The notes: generated by a model from the letters alone, not told the origin. A stretch of DNA of 64,000 bases from Pycnococcus provasolii (GCA_049487715.1 CP150557.1:248001-312000), one strand, 5' to 3'; counted from the first letter of the stretch, positions 19,603 to 31,168 are shown. Translations and numbers: made by a program.

Positions 19603-21839
19603 TCACGGACTCTTCCCAGACAGACGCTCGAGCGTGACTTGGCGATTGTGGGCCGCGTGAGCGTCGTCTGGAGTCAGCTCTAAAACCTTCGTGTAATCCG
19701 CCGCCGCATCGGCAAATTGACCGAGGCGTGCCGCACAGTACGCACGGTTCGAGTACAGGCGGGCCGTAGAAATGCGCAGGTCCTCGCCCTTCGCGATGTC
19801 GACGTGTCGAAGCGCGTACGTGTACGCCTCGTGAGCCTCCGCGAAGCGCCCCAACTTTCGTAGGCAGTACCCACGGCTGCTCCATGCAACACCGTTCGAT
19901 GGGTCATTCGCTACCGCCACCGCGAGGTCCTCCGCGGCAAGCTCGAGTTCACCGGCGTCGCGACGCCGAGCCGCGCGCCAGCGCCTGTGAGACGCAGCCT
20001 CGGGCTCAAGCGCAATCGCCGCGTCGATGTCGTCGGCTGCCCCCGCGACATCTCCAAGGATATGTCTAGCGGCTGCGCGCGCCGCAAGCGTCGTCGCGAC
20101 ACATGCGCCTGGTGCCGCGTGAGCCAGAGCCTTAGAAAAGTCTTGCACGGCGCCACTTCTGTCTCCCAGCCGCTCGCGCAGGCTCCCGCGATTGTGGTAG
20201 GCTGCGGCATTTTCCGGATCTAATTGCAGCGCTGTCGTGTAGTCATCTGCACTCTCGTGCAGAAGCCCAAGTCTCTCTATGTTCAAGTATGGCGGTCCGT
20301 AGACAAAAGGGGGAAAAGTGTGTTCGTTAGTCCATTTGCTGTGCAACGCGGGAGGGGCGTGTGAAAAGACACGCGTAAAAGGAGATTAAGAAGTCCATTC
20401 GTACCGTATGCGTATGCTCGATTGTAGTACGCGCGATGGTGGTTCGCGTTCAACCGAATGGCCGCCGTGTAGTCGAGCACTGCTCCGGGGAAGTCGCCAA
20501 GTTTGCGCTTCGCGAAGCCGCGATTGTGGTAGAAATCGGCGTTGTTCGGGTCCTCCGCGATGGCGCGCGTAAAATCGTCAATCGCTCCTGCGTGATCATT
20601 CACCTTGTCTCGCGCGATGCCGCGATTGTACAGCGCGAAAGATGCGCGTGGCTCAATGCTGAGAGCTGTGCTGTAGTCCTCGATCGCATTTTCGAGATTG
20701 CCGATTCGGTCATAGCTGAATGCGCGATTGAAAAGCGCGCGGAAGTGCCGCTGATCGTATGAAAGTGCTTCCGTGTACTCCTCTATCGCCTCCTCGAAAC
20801 GCCCAGCCTTGCGATGAGCAAATCCCTTCGCGTGATGAACTTCAGCAAGGCTCGCCACATCCTCATCACCACTCTGGTATGCGGAACTGGAACTCTTGCC
20901 ATTCGCAATGTTCGGGTGATTCTCGTCGTTTTCGCCGCGATTGCGCGGCGCTGCGTCGGCGGCTGCGGATCCAGCACGAGGTCCAACGATAGCGTCAAGG
21001 TTAAGTGCGGAGGCAGGTGCCGGAGCTCGCTCAATACGCGACGGCTGGTAGCTCATCTTCGCTGTTTGACCTCCGCCGTAGACGTCCCAAGCGTCACGTG
21101 CGCCCGCGCGAAGCGCAGGGGTCCCGCCCGCCGCGCGCGAATCCAGCGCGGGACTCGGCGGAACAACCGTGGACGCATCCGTAGGACTCGACGATGGTGG
21201 CTGAACGGCGATACTATTTCGTGTCCCTCGATTTCGTTTCCCATTCAGGCCTTGCTGAAATCCTTTCGCGTCAAGTGCAATAGCATCCGCGTAGGCGGCC
21301 ACGGCGCCATCCAAGTCGCCCATGAGATTCATGCACGCACCGCGCGCATACACGGCGCGCACATTATCTGGCTCAATGGCGAGCGCGCTGTTATAACTTG
21401 CCATGGCTTCTGAGAATTGCTCGAGACGCTCGTGGGCCTGCGCCTTGCCAAACCACAGGCTCGCATCCTCGGGTGACGCCCTGACGGCAACCGCGAAGTC
21501 TGCCGCCGACTCGTCGTATCGACCCAACCGAAAGTATGCCTGCGCTCGGATCGCGGCCGCCTTGCCATCGTCAGGATGATCGTCCAAGACTCGTGTTGCA
21601 GCAGCGATGACGCTGGTATCGTCGGCATTGCGCCTAAGCTCGTAGTGCCTCGGGCGTCTGTTATTTCCCGCTGCGCTGTCCGCGCCTTCTTCAGGAACCC
21701 GCGGCGCTGACGACGCCTCAGGTTCGAGTGGCTCGGAGCGTCGCAGCAGCGTTGAGGATGCGAGGAATTTTAAGTCTTCGGTGTTCGCTTGCACGGTGGA
21801 GTTGGCCACGGCCGCGGTGGTGTTGCCGGACGACGCCAT
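19603..21839 (-). CDS. Tetratricopeptide repeat protein
   Basis: Two exons, 21839-20405 and 20276-19603, with a 128-bp intron (GTACGA...AACATAG). The join restores a TPR helix: RAYAY|ERLGLLHESADDYTTAL. The product is about 702 residues. There are two TPR groups, roughly residues 50-180 and 310-600, separated by a Ser/Pro/Asn-rich linker. Units follow the AYYNRGxAxxxLGxxxxAIxDYxxAIxLdP pattern. TPR arrays are protein-binding scaffolds; no partner is evident. I start at MASSGN (21839); the open frame to 22340 upstream is low-complexity and unlike the rest. TTACA at 19580-19584 gives TGTAA after the stop. Confidence 0.88.
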
Positions 21840-22435
21840 GGAGACTGTGCTTGCGCTGACCGAGGTTTCTATTTGAGTTGGGGCGGTAATAAGGGACCTG
21901 GAGGGCGAGGACTGGGCGGGACTGGGCGTGGACTCGATCCCACGCCGTCCGACCAAACATCCGACGGCGGTCAAGCCTGGGAACCTGGGAGATCCACAAG
22001 TCCTGGGGTCCAAGTCAAATTGGGACTTCACTCTTGAACCGGACGGACGCTCGCACGGCCGGCGTAGGACTGTAGGACTGGGGCAAGCACTGTGAGCGTG
22101 GTGCGGTTGAAGGCTGCGGTTGAACGGTGAATGAAAAACCGTGCGCATGGTATCCCCTACGTGCCTTGTGCCTTGCCTTGTGCACGAGTGCAGTGCATGA
22201 GCGCGAGAGGCGGATTGGCCCAAGACCTTCGACCATGGGGTACCGACCTCCCCGTGAGCATGGGCCGGTGCGATGCCGTATTGCCGTTGTGCGATGCCGT
22301 TGTGGGGCGAAGTCGGGAAGGCGGAGAAGGGCAAGGGCACCTCTGCCAGGCCGAAGCCGAAGACGGGAAGGGAAGGGAAGAGTCCAGGCGCCGGTCGCTC
22401 TGCCTCTGCAGGTCGCTCGCCTCCCGTCGTCTCCT

Positions 22436-22460
22436 CAACTCAACTCAACTCAACTCAACT
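22436..22460 (+). repeat. (CAACT)5 microsatellite
   Basis: Five perfect CAACT units in the 5' flank between the TPR and CFAP77-like genes. Confidence 0.9.
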
Positions 22461-22605
22461 CCCCTCTCCCCTCAACGCTTACCCACCTCGCTACACCACT
22501 CGGTTCGGCGTCGGCCACGCTCGCTCGTCGCCGCGTTACTACCCTACTTGTGGAGTTAGCGCTCAGAGCGAACGAGCCTGCGCCAGAGAATACTGGTGCA
22601 CAAAA

Positions 22606-23447
22606 ATGCCGGCTGCGTCTGGCTTGCTTGCAAGTCTCTCGATGGACCCGTCGGAGCCGCGATGCGGAGTGACACGCCCGACGATGGGCTCAAACGTACT
22701 TCTCACGAAGACAGGACTCAGCAAGGTACGCTATATTTCTCCTTAAGACGGCAATGAATTATAGGCGAGCTTTTGAAACGAAGGCTAACACCCATTCCAC
22801 ACACACGCACACTTTATTGCATATGAACACGTTTTCATGTTGCGTTCACTCATAAACTACCTCAGTCTAAAAAGCTGCACTGCTCTGCCGACCTGCCTGA
22901 AGACCACGCCTACGGCCTTGCCAAGGCGCGCGACCCTGAGGGGGCGCGAGAGGTCTCAATGTCGTGGCAGTACCACGAGGCGAACCCAGACTCTCAGCCC
23001 GGCCCGAACTTCGTGGCTATGAACAAGGGAGCTGCGATGGAGGGACTTACCAAGGCGACGCAACAGCGTCCGTACCGTGTCGAGAACCCGGTGAAGGTTG
23101 AGCTCGGCATGAAGGAGTCGCCCAAGCCGGAACTTCCCAGCGACAATAACGAAGCACACACGTACGGCCGCCGGAGCGCAAACCGCCCGTTCGAGGAGGT
23201 TCGCCTCACTGGACAGCAGCCTGATATGGTGGACCTTATGCAAGGCCAGTACAGCTCCGACTGGGTGAAGATGAACATGACGCGCAGGGAGGAGTTTGAA
23301 GAAGCTCATGAAAAAATCGAGCCTATGTCGACGCGCGCTTCCGTCGGACACGCCATGAACAGCGCGAAGGCTGTGGAGGCGCAGAGAGAGCCGTTCAAGC
23401 TTAAGAAGTTCGGCAAGGTAACAAGCAAGGTGTCGACGCGCCGCTGA
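22606..23447 (+). CDS. CFAP77-like cilia/flagella-associated protein
   Basis: Two exons, 22606-22725 and 22866-23447, joined in phase 0 across a 140-bp intron (GTACGC...CTACCTCAG). The product is about 233 residues. The join gives GLSKSKKLHCSADLPEDHAYGLA. Conserved CFAP77 features are GVTRPTMGS-LL near the start, LPxxxxxYG, the FVAMNKGA motif, HTYGRRSxxxxPF and DLMQGQYSSDWV. In cilia CFAP77 belongs to the inner-junction/doublet microtubule proteins, so the alga probably has a flagellum at some life stage. The start could also be the Met at 22642. Confidence 0.82.
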
Positions 23448-23759
23448 GACTTGGCTGAGGTCGTTGCCTCGATCGTGGGTAACTGAAGTACTCTGTTAAG
23501 GATATGCATACCAGGCCCACGCATGACGCGTGGTGCTCCCAACACCAGCCACTGCCGTTGTCTTCGTGCGTTTCGGTCTCCGCCATAGACTATGTACATG
23601 TGAACAAGGGTTGGGGTTTAGAGTGGATCGGGAGACCCCTACAAAACCCCGATCTCCTACCGAACCTCTGCGGAGATTTCAGTCCTTTCACTATCCCGCC
23701 AACGCGCTGTCACATCAGCCACATTCCCGGCCACCTCGCCACTCAACACTCACGGCGGG
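23448..23759. other. Intergenic, CFAP77-like 3' end to TRANK1-like start
   Basis: 312 bp with no gene that I can support. It holds the 3' UTR of one gene and the promoter of the next, and no strong repeat. Confidence 0.5.
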
Positions 23760-26700
23760 ATGAGCTCCTCCGTGTACAACGACGCAATACAGCCGCTCGG
23801 CGTATCCAACAATACTAACAAGCACAAAGCAGTAGGCGCCGACCATGCTGACAGCCGCGACGCACAAAAACGAGTGTGGAACGCCGCACTCGGCGCGCAG
23901 CTGCTCGTTCTCAAACGACGATGCCCTTTTCTGCTCGCAGACATGCCGAAAGACACGAAGAAAGCGCTGATGCAAGAGTCTGTCAAAGATCCAGGCGTGC
24001 GCGCCGCGTACGACTCGCTTATCAGCGCTCTTCGATCGTCTCCAGGTTTGGAAGAACGGATGGACGATGACCACCTCGAGAAGCTCGTGGGCGAGGCTGG
24101 AAGGTGGCGTGATCTCATCGACGAGCTCGTCTGCGTCTTCGAGGTGAAGGCCACTGATTATGTCAAGCAGCAGCAGCAGCAGCAGCAGCAGTACGCATCA
24201 AGTGCGAGTGTGAGTGCAGACTCAGACTCAGACTCGGGACCGCCGTCGCTTCAGGATAGCAGTGACGATGTGTCGGGCGACGAGGGGCCGCCATCTCTAA
24301 GAAGCTCACGGTCTGAAAGCGACAGTGAGAGCGCTCGCTCTTCCCAAAAATTCGATGATTCAAGCAGCGACAGCGACGATCCACCACCTTTAGCATCTGA
24401 TTCTGATGTCGAAAGTGACGCAGAGCTGACACAAAATGGGTCAGACTCAGACTCCGATCCCCTGGAATACGCACCAAAGAAAGCGCGCCAGAGTCGTCGG
24501 ACGACATCACCATTAAGGAAAGGCCGTAGAAAAAAAAGCAGCGACAACGATAACGATGATGACGACGACGATCTGATCATGCCGCCGGAACCCTTTTCCA
24601 TCGGAACGCGCGTGACGGTAGGACTTACGTTCGAGTCGAAACAAGGTATCGTCGATGCGTCGCGTAAGAGTGAAGGAGGCAAGACGGATGGAGATGATCG
24701 GTCATCGCTGTTATCTATCTGGATGCGAACCGACCCGTCAGATGATCGTGCAACGTCTTCGAAACTTCGCTTGATTGAAAGGCCAACGAACTCGGTGATG
24801 CTGCATCAGGAAATCTCGCCTGAAGTCGTCAGGAAGCGTGTGGACATCCGCCGACTGTTTGCACCGTACACAACAGTCACTCTTCGTGGCTTTACGGGAG
24901 ATCTAGCAGCTGCTAATGGGAGGGTAGGCTTCATCCCACATGGAAGGCTTGTCAAAGATGATAAGGTGACGGTGCTATGGTCGGTGCGAAGGAAGCTTCA
25001 GGTTAGGCTTCTTCCTGTGGAAAATCTCGTGCGTTTCTTTTCATCAGGTGACCCTGTGCAGGCTGCGCCATGGTCCGAGCGCGTTCAGTTCTTGATTCGT
25101 GGCGACGACAAGGAGCACGAAGAAGATACGTACTTCATCACGCAGAGAAACCAGACGCGTGTTGCGCAAGCCGCCGCCGAAGTCGTCGGAACAGTTTATA
25201 GAAGCATTTTCGAGCATCTGTATACCATATCCGATACCGTTCCAACGCCGGAAGCACTGGCCTCAGCAACCTACAAGCTCGAGAGGGGTCCAACACTGCC
25301 GCTTGATGACCTTGTCCGCGCCCCTTTGGATCCGTGCTTATCCGTAAACTCATCCAAGCTGCCTCCTCACCTTGCTGGAGCTATTTCCGCGAACGATTTT
25401 GGCCGTTGGTCAAAGGAGATTCGTTTGAATTTCACAGAAAAAGCCCCCACTCATGGGAGATGGCATGCGCAAGTTGGAGATGCCGTTTTGTCCAAAAAAA
25501 CGCAAATCCTCATGGTGGTCATGGCGGAGCTGTCTAATGGTTACCTTGCACTCGAGGGCAAGGAGCCGTTGCCTCTGCCTATGCCCACGACGCAGGATCG
25601 CGAGGCGTCTTGTCGTGCCTCCAAGCTGCTGAACGAAAGGATCATGGATGCTTCATTCAGGAAGACTATGCATAAATCCCGCGAGAGTGGCGACGACAGC
25701 GACGTTTCCAACGATGGCACGAGAATTACTCTTGTCATCGACTGGGAAGACGCCTATGGGCATTCTTTCGACTCGTTTCCATACAAGGCTTGCATCGACG
25801 TGGATAGTGAGAAGCCAGTCTCTGACTATCTCATATACTACTGCGTTGAGTGTCTCGGTGTGACCCGTTCAAGCGTGAAGTTTTGCATTAATGGAGACGA
25901 GATCGATGAAACAAAAACGCCGTGTGAGCTAGATCTAAAAGCTCATGATTGCATCAATGCGTGCCCACGCGATGTCGTTTTCGAGCCACGTGCGGCGTTG
26001 AAGCACAAGAGCAACCTCTACCTCGTCGACAATGAAGCACAAGAGGTGATAACCGTTCCAAGGGGCATCTTCAAGAGAGATGAGGGCACCATCGAACACG
26101 AGCCGCAGCTTCCTGTGAATGCTTCATGCGATCCCAAGCGGATTCGGTCTGATCCAAGCTCTCGCATGGAAGACACTCTGACGCGTGCTGCTCAAATTCG
26201 GAAGAGGCTGTCTGACAGTATCATTGAGAAGTGGGTGGCTTCGGAGAATTTTGAGCGCTACGAAGTTCCCGAAGTGAATGGTGAAAAGCCGGCGCACGGC
26301 AGCACACACAAGGATGTGACGATCAAGAAGAGCATCGACCGCATAGAATCGTGGGACACAACATGGATGGATTGCCTAACATTCCTGGAATTCCTCCTCT
26401 TTCGTGACGACGACGTTTGGCGCAAGATTGCGCCAAAAGTTGCCGGCGACTTCCTGCAGGCGCAGTCTGATGGCCAAGATCGAGAGATCGAACCGGAGAA
26501 GTTGGGTATGCCCGACTTTGAAGTCTCAGATCTCCAAATTGCATTGGCTCCCGAGGTGCAGCTCGATCTGCTGACCTTATCCCAGCTCAAGGAGAGGAGG
26601 AGACATGTCAAAACCTTCGATGACTTTTGCGTATGGATGGATTTCTGCGGCGCGTCCTCGAACCTGCAGCTTTCGAAGAGACAGGCACAGCTCGCGGAGA

Positions 26701-29700
26701 AGCTTATCGTGAACATTCTCTCTGCTCCTAATTTTGCTGTCAGCCATATTGTGGAGGCTGAAATCGCCGGCAAACGCTATGAGAATTTTCGTCTACTTCT
26801 CCTTGGCTTACTCGAACAGGGCTCCCTGAAGATAAATGACATCCCCACGAGCGCAAAAGATCTAGTTGGGGCATCCTCCTGTGTTTCGGGATACCCGCTC
26901 CTACACATGTGCGCACGTCTGAGCAAGTTGGACATCGTACGCCTGATTTTGGACGAGACTGATGCGAATCCTTCGTCTCTTAATGCCGAAAACAAAATGG
27001 CGGACGACTGCACAGAGGATGACGGTGAGCAAGGATCAAGGATCAAGGAGATGATCAAGGCCAAACGAGACAAGATCCGCAAGAAGAAGAACGCCGAGAA
27101 GCGGAAGATTCAGCGCATGAAAAAACTGGAGAAGGCGGCAGAGAATGATGCTGCGCGCGAAAAGCACGTCGACGTCGAAGACAATGATGACGGGGAGCCG
27201 GCAGAGTGTATTGCGCGTGAGGAAGATACCGAGGAACAAAAGATCGCACGCATTGTGGCTGAGGCGTCGCGGGAACTCGAGGATGTGTTAAGAATGCAGG
27301 CGTCCCTCGAACCCGCGATCGAAGCGTCCAAGGTGTCAGACGAGCACAGTCAACAGAAGGAAGCTGGAAAAGGGAAGGAGGTAAGTCGTTCGCCAGTCAC
27401 GGCTGGAACAGACGTGACTGCCCTGGACAAAGATGTTGATTCAGAAGAGAAGGTGCCTGACGGTGCAAATCGCATCACAGGTGAGCCACCGACATCTACT
27501 CCTACCGCTCGGCAGTGGAAGAAGGAGATTGACGATCTTCGCAGCTGGGTGAAAGACGCTGCATGGGAGATGGAGCTAACCCGTGAAGCACGACTTCAGT
27601 GGGAGCGCCTCGAGTCGCCAATCGATCGTGCCTCCGTCGCGAAGCAGTTGCAGTGCCTTGCGCAGGGAGACTGGGCCTCGGATGCACGTCAGCGAACGAC
27701 CAAGTATGGCGACGCGACCTTCAACCTGTTTCGGGCAAACTTCTCCAAAGGTGGTAGGATCCTCTGGGAGCGTGCGGTGGGTTACTCGAGCAAGTTGCAG
27801 TCATGGACGGAGGTGGTCCGCGTTTGGGCCATCCTAAATCAGCATGATGACCAGGACGCCGCGATCGACCGCGTGTATAATGCCCATCGCAAGGGAAAGT
27901 TAAGCCATCTGAAGCGTAAATTGCGCTTTGTGGGAAAAACTTCGCAGTGCGATCAGCGCGAGAGTAAAGCAGGTGTGCAGCTGAAGCTTCCTCGTCTACT
28001 TGAGCCAGTGGCGGACGAGATGGCGGGAGCAATCCTTCCGCTTGACCTTCAGGACAAGCTAGAGAAGCTAGATGACGATGATGCGGTGATAGATGACAGC
28101 GCGATGTCAGTATTGTGGTATCCACCCGCGCTGCCCTCCGAGGATTCATACACTTTGATCAAATTCTACGAATTTACGGGTCCCATGCTCTCATCGCTGA
28201 TGGATCGGTTCGTCAGTGAGACCAAGGAACTCGTGGACTACCCGTTTCGCCTGAGCAAGCACGAGGATGACATCTGCAAGCTAGGACTAGACAACTCAAA
28301 GGGGAGCATGGAGAGTATGCTGCTACTGGGCAGGTCTGGCACCGGAAAGACGACATGCCTTGTGTTCCGCATGTGGGCGCAATACCGTCTCTGGCGCGAG
28401 TTTACCGGCGGTGACCCGTCCGGACTGCTTCGCGGCGCCACCGCTGCTAGCGTTGGGGCGTCACATGAAAGTTCTTCCTCCTCCTACCATCAGTGCTTTG
28501 TGACAGCAAACCCTGTCCTTCGGTCGGAGGTGCGAAAGCTCGTCATAAGCCTCATCCGTGGTGCGGAGGACGATGCGACGCAACTTCGACTTCCTCCCGC
28601 AACTCCCCCGTCGGATCGCGACATGTGTGGTTTGGCGACGCCTAGCCTGTCATCTGCGTCCGACGCGGAATTTCCGCTCTTCGTGACGAAGCGTGAGATT
28701 CTTGTGCTCATCGACGGCACACTTCGGCATCCATTTTTCGCGCGCAGCGGCCCTGATGGCACTTTGTCTCGCGAGGGTGCCCGCCTTGCATGGGGCCCTG
28801 TTGAGAAATCGGCAATGCAAGCCCTCCTCGATGATGAGGATGACGACATCGACAGCGATGAAGATGGCGAAGATGAGGAGGAGTCGGAGGAGGAGATGGA
28901 GGAGGAGATGGGGGATCAAGAGCAGGTGACAGCGTCAGGGTCGACGAAGTTCAAAAAGAGCTCACGCTACGCTAAGGAGATTGACTACGACGTCTTCTCC
29001 CGAGAGCTGTGGCCATCTATCTGCAAGACTGTTCCTGGTGGCGAAAGCAAGTACTCACCCGCGCTCATTTGGTCAGAGATCATATCCTTCATTAAGGGGT
29101 CGGTGGAGGCGGTGCTCAAGCCGTTCGCGAATGACGGCGACGGCGACGGCGACGGCGACAATGACGACGTGAACGTGGACGTTGCGCAGAGAACGCGAGT
29201 GACCGCACTTTCTCTCGAGCAGTACGAAAGCGTCGGGGCGAAGCGAGCGCCGAACTTCACGGGCAACCGCGAAGATGTGTACCGAATGTTCGAGGCGTAC
29301 GAGCGTAAGAAGGCTGGCATTCGTGGATTCGACGCCTGCGACCTGGTGCACCACATATGGCGTGGCCTTCTCGATCAGGCGAGGGCGGGCGAGGGTGCCG
29401 CCGGCACGGGATACACTGGTGCGCCGCTGCACGCTATGTACGTCGACGAGGTGCAGGATTTCACCGAGGCGGAGCTGGCTCTTCTCGTTCACATCAGTGC
29501 CATGCCTAACAAGATGTTCTTCACGGGCGACACCGCACAGTGCATCGCACGAGGCCTCAGCTTTCGCTTTCAGGACTTGAAGAGCATCTTCTACCATCTG
29601 AGCCAGAGGCATCATACAAGCATTGTTGTACCTCGCGACCCATACAAGCTCGTTCACAACATGCGAACGCATTCCGGTATTTTGAATTGTGCGAATATCT

Positions 29701-31058
29701 GCATCGAGCTGATGCAGAATCTATTCCCTTTTTCGATTGACACGCAGGAGCCTGACACCGGCCTTTTCGATGGGCCGCTGCCCTGTCTGCTGGAGGCTGC
29801 TTCGTTCGACGAGCTCGTGCTTCTGCTGTATTCAGGAAACAAGGCTGAGGGGCACATCGAGTTTGGTGCAGGCCAGGTGATCATCGTCCGTGACGAAGAG
29901 GCAAAGAGGCGCCTGCCAGCAGCATTGCGAGATAGCATCGTTTGTACCGTCTTTGAGGCCAAGGGCCTTGAGTTTACCGACGTGCTGCTCTTCAACTTCT
30001 TCTCGGATAGCCCCACGAAGAATAACGAGTGGCGATGCGTGCTCGAGCTTCTCGAGGAGGCGGGTGAGAGAGGAGAGTCGTCCGCGGCGGTTCCTGAGGA
30101 GGAGAATAGTGACGTCGCAAGGCTTGAGGGCAGGGAGGCTCGCCGGCTTGAATTCAACCCAGAGAGGCACAAGCTGCTCCTCGACGAGCTTCGTGCTCTC
30201 TACACGGCGATTACGCGCGCTCGCGTCAATCTGTGGGTGTACGATGAGAACATTAAGGCTCGCGCGCCGATGTTCAAGCTCTGGGGCGTTCGCGGGCTTG
30301 TTCGTCGCATCTCAAAGGGGCTGGATCCTGACGGCATTACGCTCGCGAGAGGCAGGGAATCGTCAAAGGAGGAGTGGCTCGAACGTGGCCAGAGCATGAT
30401 GGACAAGAAGCTGTACAAGCAGGCGGCATTCTGCTTCCAGCATGCCGGCGAGCGGCGCAAGCAGGCTGCGGCGGATGCTTTGAACCTCGTGATGGAGTCT
30501 TCGGAAGCAAAGAGCGGCAGCAACAGCAGGGACAAGGTGCGACAGGTGCAGATGCGATACGAAGCGGCACAGCTGTTCCTGGAGGCGCGCGAGGGGGTGA
30601 CGTGGGCTCCCGAGGCGGCTGCATGCTTGCGTTACGGAGGCTACCCGATGTTAGCGCGGCAGCTGTACCTCGCGCTGGGCAATACAAAGAGCGCAGAAAA
30701 GTGCCTGCCGAGAGCTCCGCGGAGCACAAAAGTGCCGAGGAAAGTGCCGATAGCCGTGAAATCGAACGAGGGGGAGGAGGAGGAGGAGAAAACGAAAGCC
30801 AAAACAACGACGGCGTCGGTGATGCACGTTGCCGAGAAGGAAGAGGCACGAACACCTGATGAGATAGATGATGATGACGCCAAAATCGACGAAGAAGAAG
30901 AAGAAGTTTACGACGAAGACGACGAAGACGAAGACGACGTCATATTAAGCGTTCTCCCATCAGGTGACGGACGTCGACGCCCGAGAGGTGGTGCCTCGCG
31001 AGGTCGTCGCGGCGGAGGCAAGGGCAAGAAGGGACCTGGGAAGAAGAAGAAGAAGTGA
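23760..31058 (+). CDS. Giant TRANK1-like superfamily 1 helicase
   Basis: A 2432-residue intronless frame. The N-terminus has a polyglutamine run (about 136-146) and a long Ser/Asp/Glu-rich section (150-280). A middle region (to about 1250) has few recognisable features apart from ankyrin-like sequence (GYPLLHMCARLSKLDIVRLIL) near 1040-1060 and a charged coiled coil near 1100-1190. The helicase core has LLLGRSGTGKTT (Walker A, about 1520), YVDEVQDFTEAE (Walker B, 1894), FFTGDTAQCI (motif III), YKLVHNMRTH (motif IV) and ALYTAITRAR (motif VI, about 2145). TPR-like helices follow, then an acidic stretch and a basic RGG/GKK tail. This order matches TRANK1 (TPR and ankyrin repeat-containing protein 1); its biological role is poorly known. 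TGTAA lies at 31091. Confidence 0.9.
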   Translation: MSSSVYNDAIQPLGVSNNTNKHKAVGADHADSRDAQKRVWNAALGAQLLVLKRRCPFLLADMPKDTKKALMQESVKDPGVRAAYDSLISALRSSPGLEERMDDDHLEKLVGEAGRWRDLIDELVCVFEVKATDYVKQQQQQQQQYASSASVSADSDSDSGPPSLQDSSDDVSGDEGPPSLRSSRSESDSESARSSQKFDDSSSDSDDPPPLASDSDVESDAELTQNGSDSDSDPLEYAPKKARQSRRTTSPLRKGRRKKSSDNDNDDDDDDLIMPPEPFSIGTRVTVGLTFESKQGIVDASRKSEGGKTDGDDRSSLLSIWMRTDPSDDRATSSKLRLIERPTNSVMLHQEISPEVVRKRVDIRRLFAPYTTVTLRGFTGDLAAANGRVGFIPHGRLVKDDKVTVLWSVRRKLQVRLLPVENLVRFFSSGDPVQAAPWSERVQFLIRGDDKEHEEDTYFITQRNQTRVAQAAAEVVGTVYRSIFEHLYTISDTVPTPEALASATYKLERGPTLPLDDLVRAPLDPCLSVNSSKLPPHLAGAISANDFGRWSKEIRLNFTEKAPTHGRWHAQVGDAVLSKKTQILMVVMAELSNGYLALEGKEPLPLPMPTTQDREASCRASKLLNERIMDASFRKTMHKSRESGDDSDVSNDGTRITLVIDWEDAYGHSFDSFPYKACIDVDSEKPVSDYLIYYCVECLGVTRSSVKFCINGDEIDETKTPCELDLKAHDCINACPRDVVFEPRAALKHKSNLYLVDNEAQEVITVPRGIFKRDEGTIEHEPQLPVNASCDPKRIRSDPSSRMEDTLTRAAQIRKRLSDSIIEKWVASENFERYEVPEVNGEKPAHGSTHKDVTIKKSIDRIESWDTTWMDCLTFLEFLLFRDDDVWRKIAPKVAGDFLQAQSDGQDREIEPEKLGMPDFEVSDLQIALAPEVQLDLLTLSQLKERRRHVKTFDDFCVWMDFCGASSNLQLSKRQAQLAEKLIVNILSAPNFAVSHIVEAEIAGKRYENFRLLLLGLLEQGSLKINDIPTSAKDLVGASSCVSGYPLLHMCARLSKLDIVRLILDETDANPSSLNAENKMADDCTEDDGEQGSRIKEMIKAKRDKIRKKKNAEKRKIQRMKKLEKAAENDAAREKHVDVEDNDDGEPAECIAREEDTEEQKIARIVAEASRELEDVLRMQASLEPAIEASKVSDEHSQQKEAGKGKEVSRSPVTAGTDVTALDKDVDSEEKVPDGANRITGEPPTSTPTARQWKKEIDDLRSWVKDAAWEMELTREARLQWERLESPIDRASVAKQLQCLAQGDWASDARQRTTKYGDATFNLFRANFSKGGRILWERAVGYSSKLQSWTEVVRVWAILNQHDDQDAAIDRVYNAHRKGKLSHLKRKLRFVGKTSQCDQRESKAGVQLKLPRLLEPVADEMAGAILPLDLQDKLEKLDDDDAVIDDSAMSVLWYPPALPSEDSYTLIKFYEFTGPMLSSLMDRFVSETKELVDYPFRLSKHEDDICKLGLDNSKGSMESMLLLGRSGTGKTTCLVFRMWAQYRLWREFTGGDPSGLLRGATAASVGASHESSSSSYHQCFVTANPVLRSEVRKLVISLIRGAEDDATQLRLPPATPPSDRDMCGLATPSLSSASDAEFPLFVTKREILVLIDGTLRHPFFARSGPDGTLSREGARLAWGPVEKSAMQALLDDEDDDIDSDEDGEDEEESEEEMEEEMGDQEQVTASGSTKFKKSSRYAKEIDYDVFSRELWPSICKTVPGGESKYSPALIWSEIISFIKGSVEAVLKPFANDGDGDGDGDNDDVNVDVAQRTRVTALSLEQYESVGAKRAPNFTGNREDVYRMFEAYERKKAGIRGFDACDLVHHIWRGLLDQARAGEGAAGTGYTGAPLHAMYVDEVQDFTEAELALLVHISAMPNKMFFTGDTAQCIARGLSFRFQDLKSIFYHLSQRHHTSIVVPRDPYKLVHNMRTHSGILNCANICIELMQNLFPFSIDTQEPDTGLFDGPLPCLLEAASFDELVLLLYSGNKAEGHIEFGAGQVIIVRDEEAKRRLPAALRDSIVCTVFEAKGLEFTDVLLFNFFSDSPTKNNEWRCVLELLEEAGERGESSAAVPEEENSDVARLEGREARRLEFNPERHKLLLDELRALYTAITRARVNLWVYDENIKARAPMFKLWGVRGLVRRISKGLDPDGITLARGRESSKEEWLERGQSMMDKKLYKQAAFCFQHAGERRKQAAADALNLVMESSEAKSGSNSRDKVRQVQMRYEAAQLFLEAREGVTWAPEAAACLRYGGYPMLARQLYLALGNTKSAEKCLPRAPRSTKVPRKVPIAVKSNEGEEEEEKTKAKTTTASVMHVAEKEEARTPDEIDDDDAKIDEEEEEVYDEDDEDEDDVILSVLPSGDGRRRPRGGASRGRRGGGKGKKGPGKKKKK
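24165..24192 (+). repeat. CAG trinucleotide run encoding polyglutamine
   Basis: About nine consecutive CAG codons inside the TRANK1-like gene. Pure CAG coding of the run makes length variation likely. Confidence 0.9.
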
Positions 31059-31153
31059 ACAGTAGTTGTATGATGTGATGTGATATGATGTGTAACTTTA
31101 AGACTGCCAATATAAAGTGAAGATTTTAGTAGATATTGGTATGACAAGATTTT

Positions 31154-31168
31154 GGGTTAGGGTTAGGG
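31154..31168 (+). repeat. Telomere-like GGGTTA tract
   Basis: GGGTTAGGGTTAGGG about 50 bp upstream of the cathepsin Z start codon. Confidence 0.9.

Noticed and set aside
20405-22340. Start of the TPR gene at 22340
   Set aside because: The extra 167 residues are Arg/His/Ser/Pro-rich with no TPR pattern and overlap the divergent 5' flank; MASSGN at 21839 is a better start.
22127-22672. 181-codon plus-strand frame over the TPR 5' flank and CFAP77-like exon 1
   Set aside because: It is low-complexity and runs out of frame with the exon that splices correctly.
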